From positions 1 to 64,000 of the forward strand of contig JBMYVY010000009.1 of NCBI GenBank assembly GCA_049606855.1: DNA of 64,000 nt. The letters run 5' to 3'. Both the position numbers and the translations under genes were made by a program. Source of the stretch: JBELHR01 sp049606855. Its GTDB lineage: Bacteria > Bacteroidota > Bacteroidia > Flavobacteriales > Flavobacteriaceae. This document shows, piece after piece, positions 40,237 to 48,744 of this stretch. The number at the start of each line of letters is the position of its first letter. Within the stretch, counting starts at the first letter, position 1. Below the pieces are notes generated by a model that saw only the letters and a program-made list of their open reading frames with translations, was not told the DNA's origin and did not search any database.

Positions 40237-42648
40237 TTAAAAATCTACCATTATTCCGATTGATGGAAGCACCGTTCCAGCAACGGTTTGAACTTCTTTT
40301 GTTAAATAAGAATCTGAGTTATTAGGGTCAGTAACCGGATTTCCTTGATCATCTCTAACCACATCCAAATAAGGAGGGGCTGCAGATTGAAAATTGTAAA
40401 TATTCTGTATATCAATATAAGCATTTAATGCCCATTTTTCGAAAAACCATTTTTTATCAACTCGAACATCGAGCCCATGTGTAAGTGCTAAGCGTTCAGT
40501 ATTTAATTTAGAATAATCTAAAACCCCTCGTCCTGTGACATCCCAAATATCCTTTTGAGAAGAGAGTGCCACATCATAAGGGGTATAAGGTGCACCCCCT
40601 AACATTCTAAATCTAGCCCCAATTTCCCAGTTTTTATTAAATTGTTTACCTGCTGTTAGATTCAAAATATGTTTGTTATCCCATGCAGAAGGAATGTAGA
40701 CCCCATTAGCGTCTTGAAACTCACTTCTAACAAAAGTATAGGACAAGATTCCATAAACAGAGCTGGAGACTCTTTGTTGAGCTAAAAATTCTATACCATA
40801 TGCCTTTCCTTGTGAGGTAGAAGTAACAGGTTCATTTCCAATAACTCCAAAATCACTACCTAAATTTGCCAATGAAATTTGCTCATTGATTAAAAATGGA
40901 TAATTACTATAAGTTTTGTGGAATCCTTCTAAACTCAATTTAGAATAACGTGTTGGGTTTAATTCGAATCCCGCAACAATGTGGTTAGACTGTATATATG
41001 TGATTTTATTTTCTTTATTGACCAAAGTACCATCAGAATCTCTATAACCCATTACTGTATAGGCAGGGAGTTGATAATAAGTTCCAACATTACCATTAAA
41101 TGTCAATTTATCTGTCAGTAAGTAGGAAAAGGATAATCTAGGAGATAGTTGATCTAATGGATTACTCATTTCCGGAGAATAATCATTGAAGTCTGTTCTC
41201 AATCCAAAGGATACATTTAATCGCTCTTTAAAAAACTTTTTACTTAACGAACCAAAAAGAGCATACTTATTAAAATTTAAAACAGAGCTGAAATCAATTG
41301 TCGTCACCTCACCGTTTACTTCAGTTTTATTATAGGTATCGTTAGTATAGTGGGCTCTTTGATATCCAGCCCCCCAATTAGCTCTCCAACTATCTTTGAA
41401 GTGGTTGGATTCAAACCTCACTTTTTCTTCAATCTCTTTGGAACTATAATTCAAGAGTAAGTTGTCTGGTTCCTCAATATTATCTTGATATTTGATTGAT
41501 TTATTGTTTAAGTAATTTTGTGATACTACTAATGTTTGATTTGAGTTTTCTCTAAAATGCCTCCACTTTGCTCCAATTGCATAATTGGATTGGGTATTTA
41601 CGGGCAGGTTACCTAACAAATATTCATTTTCTTCAATTTTTTCAGGATCTGTTTCACCCTCATTAACCTCTGTATTCAATTCAAAATCATCAATTGCACC
41701 AAGCCCAATAATGGTAATTGTGTTTTTTTGATTGATATTGATCTCTTGTTTGTATTGAAAATCGTTATAAGTTGGTAAAAATGGCAATTTTAATGCTGCA
41801 AAAAGAAATTGTAGGTAAGAACGTCTTGCGGATAAGATAAAGGTTGATTTCTCTCCCATTGGACCGTCAAGTGTAAGTCCAACATCCGAAGACCCTAATT
41901 GAAAAGTACCCCTTAATTTTTCATCATTACCTGTTATTTGCTCAAAATCAATAACAGAACTCATAGCATTGCCTCGATTCGTTGGGAACGCGCCTGCATA
42001 AAAATCTACTTGTTTAATAAAATTTACGTTTAACATCCCTACTGGCCCTCCAGAAGATCCTTGGGTAGCGAAGTGATTTATATTCGGAACTTCAATTCCA
42101 TCTAAAAAGAATCGATTTTCATTAGGTGCTCCTCCTCGGATTATAATATCATTTCTAAAGGATGCTGAGGAAGCAACTCCAGGTAGAATTTGAAGCACCT
42201 TTGAAATATCTCTATTCCCCCCTGGACTCCGATATATTTCTGACACTCCAATTGTTTGTTTTGACAATGGGCTTTCAGGTGTTTTTTTAAACTGGGTACT
42301 CGAAATAACAACCTCGTCAAGTGAAGAGGCCTCTTCAACTAGTAAAAAGTCGTAAGTGGTTGGACGTACTGAAGAAACTTGCAATTCATATACTGATTCG
42401 GATCGAAAACCTATAAATGATACACTAACATTATACAAGCCTGGTTTGAGATTGTCTATACGATAATTTCCATCTAGATCGGAAGTTACCCCAATACTAG
42501 TACTGTCAATTATGACATTAGCAAAGGGTATAGGTTCATTATTAATCTTGTTTAAAACTCGCCCTTTAATACTTCCAGTTTGGGCTGAAGCAGTTAAAGC
42601 AGAAAATACTGTGATTATAACAAGGGTGATAATTTTGAGGTAATTCAT
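40237..42648 (-). CDS. TonB-dependent receptor with carboxypeptidase-D-like N-terminal domain
   Basis: An 803-aa outer membrane receptor. Signal peptide (MNYLKIITLVIITVFSALTA, cut after SAQ), then a carboxypeptidase-D regulatory-like beta-sandwich (about residues 25-110: GSIKGRVLNKINNEPIPFANVII...LKPGLYNVSVSFIGF), then a plug (VVISSTQFKKTPESPLSKQTI, RGGAPNENRFFLDGIEVPN) and a 22-strand barrel. No SusD partner is adjacent, so a siderophore, cofactor or other small ligand is more likely than a polysaccharide. I chose ATG 42648 for the signal peptide. A TATCTTTG element and an inverted repeat lie upstream. Confidence 0.92.
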   Translation of the reverse strand: MNYLKIITLVIITVFSALTASAQTGSIKGRVLNKINNEPIPFANVIIDSTSIGVTSDLDGNYRIDNLKPGLYNVSVSFIGFRSESVYELQVSSVRPTTYDFLLVEEASSLDEVVISSTQFKKTPESPLSKQTIGVSEIYRSPGGNRDISKVLQILPGVASSASFRNDIIIRGGAPNENRFFLDGIEVPNINHFATQGSSGGPVGMLNVNFIKQVDFYAGAFPTNRGNAMSSVIDFEQITGNDEKLRGTFQLGSSDVGLTLDGPMGEKSTFILSARRSYLQFLFAALKLPFLPTYNDFQYKQEININQKNTITIIGLGAIDDFELNTEVNEGETDPEKIEENEYLLGNLPVNTQSNYAIGAKWRHFRENSNQTLVVSQNYLNNKSIKYQDNIEEPDNLLLNYSSKEIEEKVRFESNHFKDSWRANWGAGYQRAHYTNDTYNKTEVNGEVTTIDFSSVLNFNKYALFGSLSKKFFKERLNVSFGLRTDFNDYSPEMSNPLDQLSPRLSFSYLLTDKLTFNGNVGTYYQLPAYTVMGYRDSDGTLVNKENKITYIQSNHIVAGFELNPTRYSKLSLEGFHKTYSNYPFLINEQISLANLGSDFGVIGNEPVTSTSQGKAYGIEFLAQQRVSSSVYGILSYTFVRSEFQDANGVYIPSAWDNKHILNLTAGKQFNKNWEIGARFRMLGGAPYTPYDVALSSQKDIWDVTGRGVLDYSKLNTERLALTHGLDVRVDKKWFFEKWALNAYIDIQNIYNFQSAAPPYLDVVRDDQGNPVTDPNNSDSYLTKEVQTVAGTVLPSIGIMVDF

Positions 42649-42670
42649 GGGTTTAGCTAATATTTTGAGA

Positions 42671-42699
42671 CAAAGATAAACAAAATTGTCGTTTTGTTT
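42671..42699 (-). promoter_or_regulatory. -7 element with adjoining inverted repeat upstream of the TonB receptor
   Basis: On the minus strand TATCTTTG (42671-42678) matches TAnnTTTG, 22 nt before the ATG. Directly upstream AAACAAAA, 6 nt, TTTTGTTT (42678-42699) forms a perfect 8-bp inverted repeat in the spacer where a repressor could block RNA polymerase. Promoter is likely; operator role is inference. Confidence 0.45.
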
Positions 42700-42775
42700 A
42701 AACATAAACTAAAAATATTAAACAAAAATTAAATTGTATTTGTGACTCCTATTTAAATGATTTAGATTAGCATTT

Positions 42776-44218
42776 ATGAGACTAGCCTTTCTAATTATAT
42801 CTATTTTTTTAATAAGCTGTAAAACAGATGTTAAGAAGCAAAACCAGCCTTCAGCTAAAGATGTTTTAGTTGTTGAATCGCTCAAGATTCGAGATATGGA
42901 TCAAATTTTAAATTCAGGTGAACTCAGAGTTGTAATTAAAAATGCACCAACGAGTTACTTTATTTATAGAGGTCAACCTATGGGTTATGAATACGAATTG
43001 GTATCCAAGATTTCTAAGTATTTTGATTTAGATTTAAAATTTGAAGTAGTTGATGATATTGATACGGCAATTGAATTAATAGAAAAGGGCCATGCAGATT
43101 TATTAGCCTATAATCTTACGGTGACTAAAAGTCGAAAACAAAATTTAGAATTCACTGAACCTATATATGAAATTCATCAGGTTTTGGTACAGAAGAAACC
43201 CAATGACTGGCGTAAAAAACCTTGGCATGTTTCGGAAAAAAAGTTAATTAGAAAAACTACAGAGCTGGCTGGTGAGGAGGTATTTGTAGTTCATAATTCA
43301 GCGCATAAGTCACGTTTAAATAATCTCTCTGATGAAATTGGGGCAGATATAATTGTTAGCGAAGCTCCAAGGCACTTTACTGCGGAGCAACTATTAGATT
43401 GGGTCAGATTGGATTCTATCCAATACGTTGCGGTTGATAGTAATGTAGGAAAACTTTATACTCAGATATATCCTGATTTAGATGCTGAAACGGCATTGAG
43501 TTTTGAGCAGAATATTGCTTGGGGAGTTTCTAAAGGAGCACAAAAATGGCTGGATACCCTGAATGCTGGAATAAATGCGATTAGACGTAAACCTGATTTA
43601 AACATTATTTATAATCGTTATTATGGGAATAACCGCTTGGTTAGAAATCAGGTAAAAAACTTTTCCATTGAAGATCAAAGAAATATCCTATCCCAATATG
43701 ATGAGTTATTAAAAAAAGCTAGTGATACTTTAGGGTGGGATTGGCGTTATTTAGCGGCAATGATTCAAACTGAGTCGAATTTTGATCCTAAAAGAAAAAG
43801 TTGGGCCGGAGCCCATGGATTGATGCAATTAATGCCAAATACCTATAAATCTTATGGAGTCCAGAATCCATTTAACGCTGAGCAAAATGTCAATGCAGGG
43901 GTAGCGCATATTTTGTGGTTACAAGATTATTGGTCGAACTATTTTCAAGATGAATCTGTCGATTTAACTCCTTTTGTATTGGCATCGTATAATGCTGGTC
44001 ATGGTCATGTTAAAGATGCATTGAAATTAACAGAATTGAATAATGACGACCCCAAAAACTGGGTAGCGGTTGAGGAAAATTTAGTTAAATTATCCTTACC
44101 TGAATACTATAAAAAGCCAGAAATAGTTTATGGTTATTGTCGAGGCGCAGAGCCGGTTAATTATATAAAAAAAATCAACAGGACTTATCAACGCTATTAT
44201 GAATTGATTGAAGAGTAA
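42776..44218 (+). CDS. MltF-like membrane-bound lytic murein transglycosylase
   Basis: A 480-aa lipoprotein (lipobox LISC, Cys about residue 15). Residues 50-290 are a solute-binding (SBP_bac_3) domain (GELRVVIKNAPTSYFIYRGQPMGYEYEL, DLLAYNLTVTKSR). Residues about 310-480 are the SLT catalytic domain with the acid glutamate in AAMIQTESNFDPKRKSWAGAHGLMQLMP and NAGVAHILWL, LASYNAGHGHV. MltF cleaves peptidoglycan to 1,6-anhydro products and its first domain senses muropeptides. It converges on the beta-lactamase-fold lipoprotein gene. Confidence 0.93.
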   Translation: MRLAFLIISIFLISCKTDVKKQNQPSAKDVLVVESLKIRDMDQILNSGELRVVIKNAPTSYFIYRGQPMGYEYELVSKISKYFDLDLKFEVVDDIDTAIELIEKGHADLLAYNLTVTKSRKQNLEFTEPIYEIHQVLVQKKPNDWRKKPWHVSEKKLIRKTTELAGEEVFVVHNSAHKSRLNNLSDEIGADIIVSEAPRHFTAEQLLDWVRLDSIQYVAVDSNVGKLYTQIYPDLDAETALSFEQNIAWGVSKGAQKWLDTLNAGINAIRRKPDLNIIYNRYYGNNRLVRNQVKNFSIEDQRNILSQYDELLKKASDTLGWDWRYLAAMIQTESNFDPKRKSWAGAHGLMQLMPNTYKSYGVQNPFNAEQNVNAGVAHILWLQDYWSNYFQDESVDLTPFVLASYNAGHGHVKDALKLTELNNDDPKNWVAVEENLVKLSLPEYYKKPEIVYGYCRGAEPVNYIKKINRTYQRYYELIEE

Positions 44219-45118
44219 TTATTTATAAAACTCTTCAGCATTTTTCGGCGGTTGCCATGAATGATCTGGTTCAAAAAAGTTCCAAAGACTTTTAGAAACT
44301 TCACGGATTAGCACAAAACCTTCATTATCACTTTTCCAAGATTGATCTTTTTGATTTTTTGTGATTATTGAAAAAACATAGTCTCCAGAGGGAGCGTTAA
44401 CCAAAACAGTTTCTGATCTTGAATGACTGACCGCTCCAGATTTTGAGGCTGCTTGAACAAATGGTGGAATTTGAGAAAGCGCTTCACCATTCCAATATTG
44501 ATTGCATAAGTAACGATACATATCTTCTGAAGCAGAAGGACTAACCATTTTGTTCTCATAAATTGCCTTAAAAATTTCAGTCATTTCTTTTGCAGTGGTT
44601 TGACCCCAACCATAATTTTCGTAATCAGAATCTCTTCCAGGTGTTCTTGAATTTACTCGTGTATGTTCAAAACCGAATTCTGCCATTAAATTATTTATAC
44701 TTCCGCCTCCACCTGCAAGCTCTTGTGCCCAAATACTTGCAGTATTATCACTAGTAGCAATCATTAAAAAAATAATCTCAGAAAGAGGAATCTTTGACCC
44801 GTCTTTAAAAGAAGCCAATAAATCAACTCCCGGATAAGCTCGGGATTCAGTATAGGTCAACAATTGATGGTATTCAAGCTTTTTGTTTTGAATCGCTTGA
44901 TAAATACTAATCATTATGGGTACTTTAATCATGCTAGCGGTTGGGAAAAGTTCTTCGGAACGAAATTTATAAACAAAACCTGTATCTAAGTGTTCGACGT
45001 AAATACTGACATCGCCGTCGAAATTATTAAATAGGGCCTTGAGTTCGTTGTTCAATTTTGCAGGGTCAGTATTTGAGCAAGAGCTTAACAAGAAAATAAA
45101 TACGATAAAAAATCTCAT
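44219..45118 (-). CDS. Class A beta-lactamase-fold serine hydrolase, lipoprotein
   Basis: A 299-aa lipoprotein (lipobox LLSSC, Cys about residue 14). Serine-hydrolase motifs are present: SxxK as PTASMIKVP, SDN as ATSDNTAS, and KTG-like SKSGAVSHSR. The omega-loop Glu166 pattern E-x-x-L-N of class A beta-lactamases is not seen (TRVNSRTPGRDSDYENYG instead), so it may acylate but not hydrolyse beta-lactams well and could be a peptidoglycan or ester hydrolase. It is encoded tail-to-tail with the MltF-like transglycosylase. Confidence 0.82.
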   Translation of the reverse strand: MRFFIVFIFLLSSCSNTDPAKLNNELKALFNNFDGDVSIYVEHLDTGFVYKFRSEELFPTASMIKVPIMISIYQAIQNKKLEYHQLLTYTESRAYPGVDLLASFKDGSKIPLSEIIFLMIATSDNTASIWAQELAGGGGSINNLMAEFGFEHTRVNSRTPGRDSDYENYGWGQTTAKEMTEIFKAIYENKMVSPSASEDMYRYLCNQYWNGEALSQIPPFVQAASKSGAVSHSRSETVLVNAPSGDYVFSIITKNQKDQSWKSDNEGFVLIREVSKSLWNFFEPDHSWQPPKNAEEFYK

Positions 45119-45119
45119 T

Positions 45120-45998
45120 TTAATTGGGTTCTATATGAATCATCATTTCTGTAATATATGGCAAATCATGTTGAATATTACGCTTGACCAAATGAGCGAT
45201 CTCATGACCATCTCGAACACTAATATTCCCATCAACTACCAAATGCATATCTACAAAATAAGTCATTCCGTGTTTACGAATAAAACATTTTTCTACTTCA
45301 ATAGCCCCTGGAGTTTTCTCGGTGAGTACAATTAATTGATTCATTAAATCAGGATAGTTATTTTCATCCATGATTTCTGAAACTGCAGGTTTTGCAAGTT
45401 TAATTGCATTAAAAACAATGACGATAGCAGCAAAAAGTGCAGCATAATCATCTGCGGATTCAAACCCTTTTCCCATATATATTGAAAAGGAAATTCCAAT
45501 AAAAGCTGCGACGGAAGTGATAGCATCTGCTCGGTGATGCCAGGCGTCAGCAAGAAGAGAACTACTTCCTGTCTTGCTGGCTTTGTTTTTCATAAATTGA
45601 AAAAGTATTTCTTTGGAGATGATAATGATTCCAAGTATGACAAGAGTGAATTTTTTCGGGCTTTCATGGGGTGTACCAATGTTTTTTATACTCTGAATTA
45701 TAATCAAGGTGGCAGAACCAATCAGAAATAAGACTACTATCATGGTGACTATTGGTTCAGCTTTACCATGCCCGTAGGGGTGATTTTTGTCTGCGGGTTT
45801 ACTTGCGTATTTAAGACCAAAAAGAACTAATAATGAAGAGACAACATCACTTAAAGATTCTATCGCATCAGCCACCAAAGCAAATGATTGACCAAATATC
45901 CCACTTATTAGTTTTATAAAAAAAAGCCCAAAATTGGCTTGAATACTTTTTATTAATGCTTGCTGTGCCGTCTTTTGTTGAGTTTCAATGTAGTTCAT
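45120..45998 (-). CDS. Cation diffusion facilitator (CDF) transporter
   Basis: A 292-aa inner membrane metal/H+ antiporter. Six helices; metal site residues appear in helix II (FALVADAIESLSDVVSS) and helix V (SSLLADAWHHRADAITS), and a histidine-bearing cytoplasmic domain follows (from about residue 205, with the HMLVVDG-like DMHLVVDGNISVRDGHEIAHLV). The family exports zinc, iron, manganese or cadmium; the DxxxS/HxxxD arrangement does not fix the metal. TAATG overlap with the DUF4421 gene suggests translational coupling. Confidence 0.9.
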   Translation of the reverse strand: MNYIETQQKTAQQALIKSIQANFGLFFIKLISGIFGQSFALVADAIESLSDVVSSLLVLFGLKYASKPADKNHPYGHGKAEPIVTMIVVLFLIGSATLIIIQSIKNIGTPHESPKKFTLVILGIIIISKEILFQFMKNKASKTGSSSLLADAWHHRADAITSVAAFIGISFSIYMGKGFESADDYAALFAAIVIVFNAIKLAKPAVSEIMDENNYPDLMNQLIVLTEKTPGAIEVEKCFIRKHGMTYFVDMHLVVDGNISVRDGHEIAHLVKRNIQHDLPYITEMMIHIEPN

Positions 45999-47080
45999 TA
46001 ATTATTATCATGAATTAAGGGAACATTTTTTTCTATAAAATCTACTCCTTGAGTTACTTTTTTAGGGGCTTTAAATCGATGCCCCACAAAAATATTAAAA
46101 GAAATATTATTTGATAGAATTCGATTTCTAGTTGAGTCACCCGCGTATTTAATAACATTGGAGTTCACGTTTCCTCCGAAGAAAAAGCTACTTGAATTAT
46201 ATCCTAAATTTAGACCGCTTCTTGTGCTATAGACAAAATCATTTTGTTTCATACCACCAGTACTTACATTATTTTCATATTGTTTTCTATAATTGTAATC
46301 ATAGCCAAAACCGAGATCTAAATAAGCGTTAGCGTAAAACTTTTTGCGAACAAAAGTATAGTGGTAGCCCAAGAAGCTCAATAGCGAAAATCCATTGGTA
46401 CTCTGATAGTTTTCCTGATCCACTTCTGTGCCATCCGGAAGTCTGTACTGGTCAAGGCCATCAATAAAATAGTACCAATACTCGAAACGAGGCATCCAGG
46501 TTCCGGCACTTTTTAATTGAGCTTCGGTCTGAGAACTTACTGCCTTAATAGAATATCGTGGATTTAATTTTCTATAACTCTGCCCATGAAAAATATAAGA
46601 AGTCATGTTGGGAAAGGTTATTTTCGTGGATGAATCACTATTGAGTAGATCATCGGAATTAGATAAATAATAACCTTCTATTCTATTAAATTGCCAATTA
46701 TGGGCCCAATTTTTGAAAATGAATTGTAGTCGGATTCTCAAATAATCAGATTCTCCCTTTTCTTCCCTGCTTTTTTCAGAACCTTTGGTTCTTAACCCTA
46801 ACCTTAGTGTTGCAAATTTGTAGTTGAAATCCAGTGCATATCTCAAGTGCACATTTGGTTTTACAACTCCATCGAAACCGTCAACAGGGATTCGGTATGA
46901 ACTAAAATCATTACTGATATTAAAGTTAATATTCAGCTGCTGGTGGTATTCTTTTATATACAAAGAATCATTATGCATGGGGTTTGTAAATATACTATCT
47001 ATTCGCTCTTTTGAAAAAATTTGAGCTGATGCATTAACAGCAAACAGTAATATCCAAAATGTAGCTAGTGTTCTTAACAA
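45998..47080 (-). CDS. DUF4421 family outer membrane beta-barrel protein
   Basis: A 360-aa protein with a signal peptide (LRTLATFWILLFAVNA, cut after SAQ) and beta-strand repeats ending in aromatic residues, matching the DUF4421 family of Bacteroidota (LGYHYTFVRKKFYANAYLDLGFGYDY, FFFGGNVNSNVIKY, NIFVGHRF). The start appears to be TTG at 47080; no in-frame ATG is found near the signal peptide. Function unknown, probably an outer membrane protein. Coupled to the CDF gene by TAATG. Confidence 0.75.
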   Translation of the reverse strand: MLRTLATFWILLFAVNASAQIFSKERIDSIFTNPMHNDSLYIKEYHQQLNINFNISNDFSSYRIPVDGFDGVVKPNVHLRYALDFNYKFATLRLGLRTKGSEKSREEKGESDYLRIRLQFIFKNWAHNWQFNRIEGYYLSNSDDLLNSDSSTKITFPNMTSYIFHGQSYRKLNPRYSIKAVSSQTEAQLKSAGTWMPRFEYWYYFIDGLDQYRLPDGTEVDQENYQSTNGFSLLSFLGYHYTFVRKKFYANAYLDLGFGYDYNYRKQYENNVSTGGMKQNDFVYSTRSGLNLGYNSSSFFFGGNVNSNVIKYAGDSTRNRILSNNISFNIFVGHRFKAPKKVTQGVDFIEKNVPLIHDNN

Positions 47081-47159
47081 TTCCCCAATTTTTATATCCT
47101 CTAATTTACAGCAAAAATTTTACAAGGACATTATTTGTGGTATCTTTACATGAATAAAG

Positions 47160-48524
47160 ATGACTTTGAATTTATCCTATTATACAAGTGAGTTTAAAAA
47201 GAACCTAGTTATTGCTTTGCCAGTAATGATGGGCCAATTGGGTAATGTTATTGTTAATCTTGCCGACAACATCATGGTTGGTGAGTTAGGTGCAGCGCCT
47301 TTAGCCGCTGTGTCATTGGCAAATTCTGTCGTTTTTGTTGCTATGAGTTTAGGGATAGGTTTCTCTTTAGGGATTACTCCCCTTGTGGCGGAATCCGATG
47401 GAGAAGGGGATACGGTAAAGGGAAAGAGTTACTTACAGAATGGTATTTTTATGTGCTTAGCCCTCGGTTTATTTCTTTATATCGGCCTGCTTTTTATTGA
47501 ACCAATATTATTTTATTTGGATCAACCTGAAGAAGTTATTGAATTAGCAATTCCTTACTATAGAATCATCAGTTTTTCTATTTTTCCACTAATGTTATTT
47601 CAGGCATTTAAACAGTTTTCAGACGGTTTGTCTCTTACTCGTTATGGGATGCGTGCTACTTTATGGGCCAATGTGGTTAACATAGGGTTTAATTACTTAC
47701 TTATTTATGGTATTTGGATTTTTCCTGAAATGGGAATTATAGGAGCGGGTTATGGAACCTTGATTGCCAGAATATTTATGGTGGTCATGCTTTTGTATTT
47801 ATTTAAAAATAGACCTAAATTTTCTCCATATAGCGGAGGGTTTGGTTTGAAGATATTGAATAAAGATGTGTTAAGGCGCATTTTTAATATTGGACTACCA
47901 ACCTCGTTACAAATGTTATTCGAGGTGGGAGTATTTGCCTCTGCTGTTTTGCTCTCAGGGGTTTTGGGCACCATACCACAGGCTGCCAACCAAATCGCTC
48001 TAAACCTTTCGTCGATGACCTATATGATTGCGGTGGGACTTGGGGTAACAGCTACCATACGTATTGGTAATCAAAAAGGCCTAAAGGATTATGTAAGTTT
48101 AAGAAGAATTGCATTTTCAATATTTTTATTAATGATTTTGATTGATGTAGTATTTGCCGCATTCTTTATGATTTTCAACTCTTGGTTACCTTTGATTTAT
48201 ATTGATGATCCTGCGGTTACTATTTTAGCAGCTCAGTTGTTAATTGTAGCGGCTTTGTTCCAGTTGTCGGATGGTCTTCAGTCAGTAGTATTGGGTGCCT
48301 TAAGAGGGTTACAGGATGTAACAAAACCCATGTATATTACCTTCGTAGCCTACTGGATAATTGGTTTTCCGAGCTGTTATTATCTTGGGTTGCATACTGG
48401 ATTGAAGTCCAACGGTATATGGTTGGGCTTACTAATAGGGTTAAGTGCTTCAGCGGTAATGTTGATGTATAGATTTAATAAATTATCTAAAAATTTAATA
48501 CAAAAGAACCATGGAACTACCTAA
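47160..48524 (+). CDS. MATE family efflux transporter
   Basis: A 454-aa multidrug/cation antiporter with 12 predicted helices in two similar halves. Signatures: ALPVMMGQLGNVIVNLADNIMVGELG at the N-terminus, the second-half repeat NIGLPTSLQMLFEVGVFASAVLL, and DGLQSVVLGALRGLQDVTKPM. It resembles NorM-type pumps that use Na+ or H+. The small acidic protein gene starts inside its last 14 bases. An ATG at 47150 is in another frame and not used. Confidence 0.93.
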   Translation: MTLNLSYYTSEFKKNLVIALPVMMGQLGNVIVNLADNIMVGELGAAPLAAVSLANSVVFVAMSLGIGFSLGITPLVAESDGEGDTVKGKSYLQNGIFMCLALGLFLYIGLLFIEPILFYLDQPEEVIELAIPYYRIISFSIFPLMLFQAFKQFSDGLSLTRYGMRATLWANVVNIGFNYLLIYGIWIFPEMGIIGAGYGTLIARIFMVVMLLYLFKNRPKFSPYSGGFGLKILNKDVLRRIFNIGLPTSLQMLFEVGVFASAVLLSGVLGTIPQAANQIALNLSSMTYMIAVGLGVTATIRIGNQKGLKDYVSLRRIAFSIFLLMILIDVVFAAFFMIFNSWLPLIYIDDPAVTILAAQLLIVAALFQLSDGLQSVVLGALRGLQDVTKPMYITFVAYWIIGFPSCYYLGLHTGLKSNGIWLGLLIGLSASAVMLMYRFNKLSKNLIQKNHGTT

Positions 48525-48744
48525 GTTTTTATTGGGAGATCACAGTGATCTTCAAGAAGATATATTTGTAATCCATCTTGATTTTCCAAGATTCATTATA
48601 AATCTTAAAGATGATGAGGTCGAGCTTTTAGAAGATCTCACAAGTCAAGATCAGGAAGCTATGGAGCAAGAACTTGGAGACTTAATTGAAGCTGCAGGTG
48701 AATTTTATGATGAGCAAATGAAGGCCTACGAAGGCCTGAATTAA
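48511..48744 (+). CDS. Small acidic conserved protein
   Basis: A 77-aa acidic protein (MELPKFLLGDHSDLQEDIFV start, many Asp/Glu). No signal peptide or membrane segment. I recognise it as the kind of small protein conserved beside other genes in flavobacteria, but no function is known to me. It overlaps the MATE gene by 14 bp and is probably translated from the same message; its stop overlaps the convergent mutS2 stop by 4 bp. Confidence 0.78.
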   Translation: MELPKFLLGDHSDLQEDIFVIHLDFPRFIINLKDDEVELLEDLTSQDQEAMEQELGDLIEAAGEFYDEQMKAYEGLN

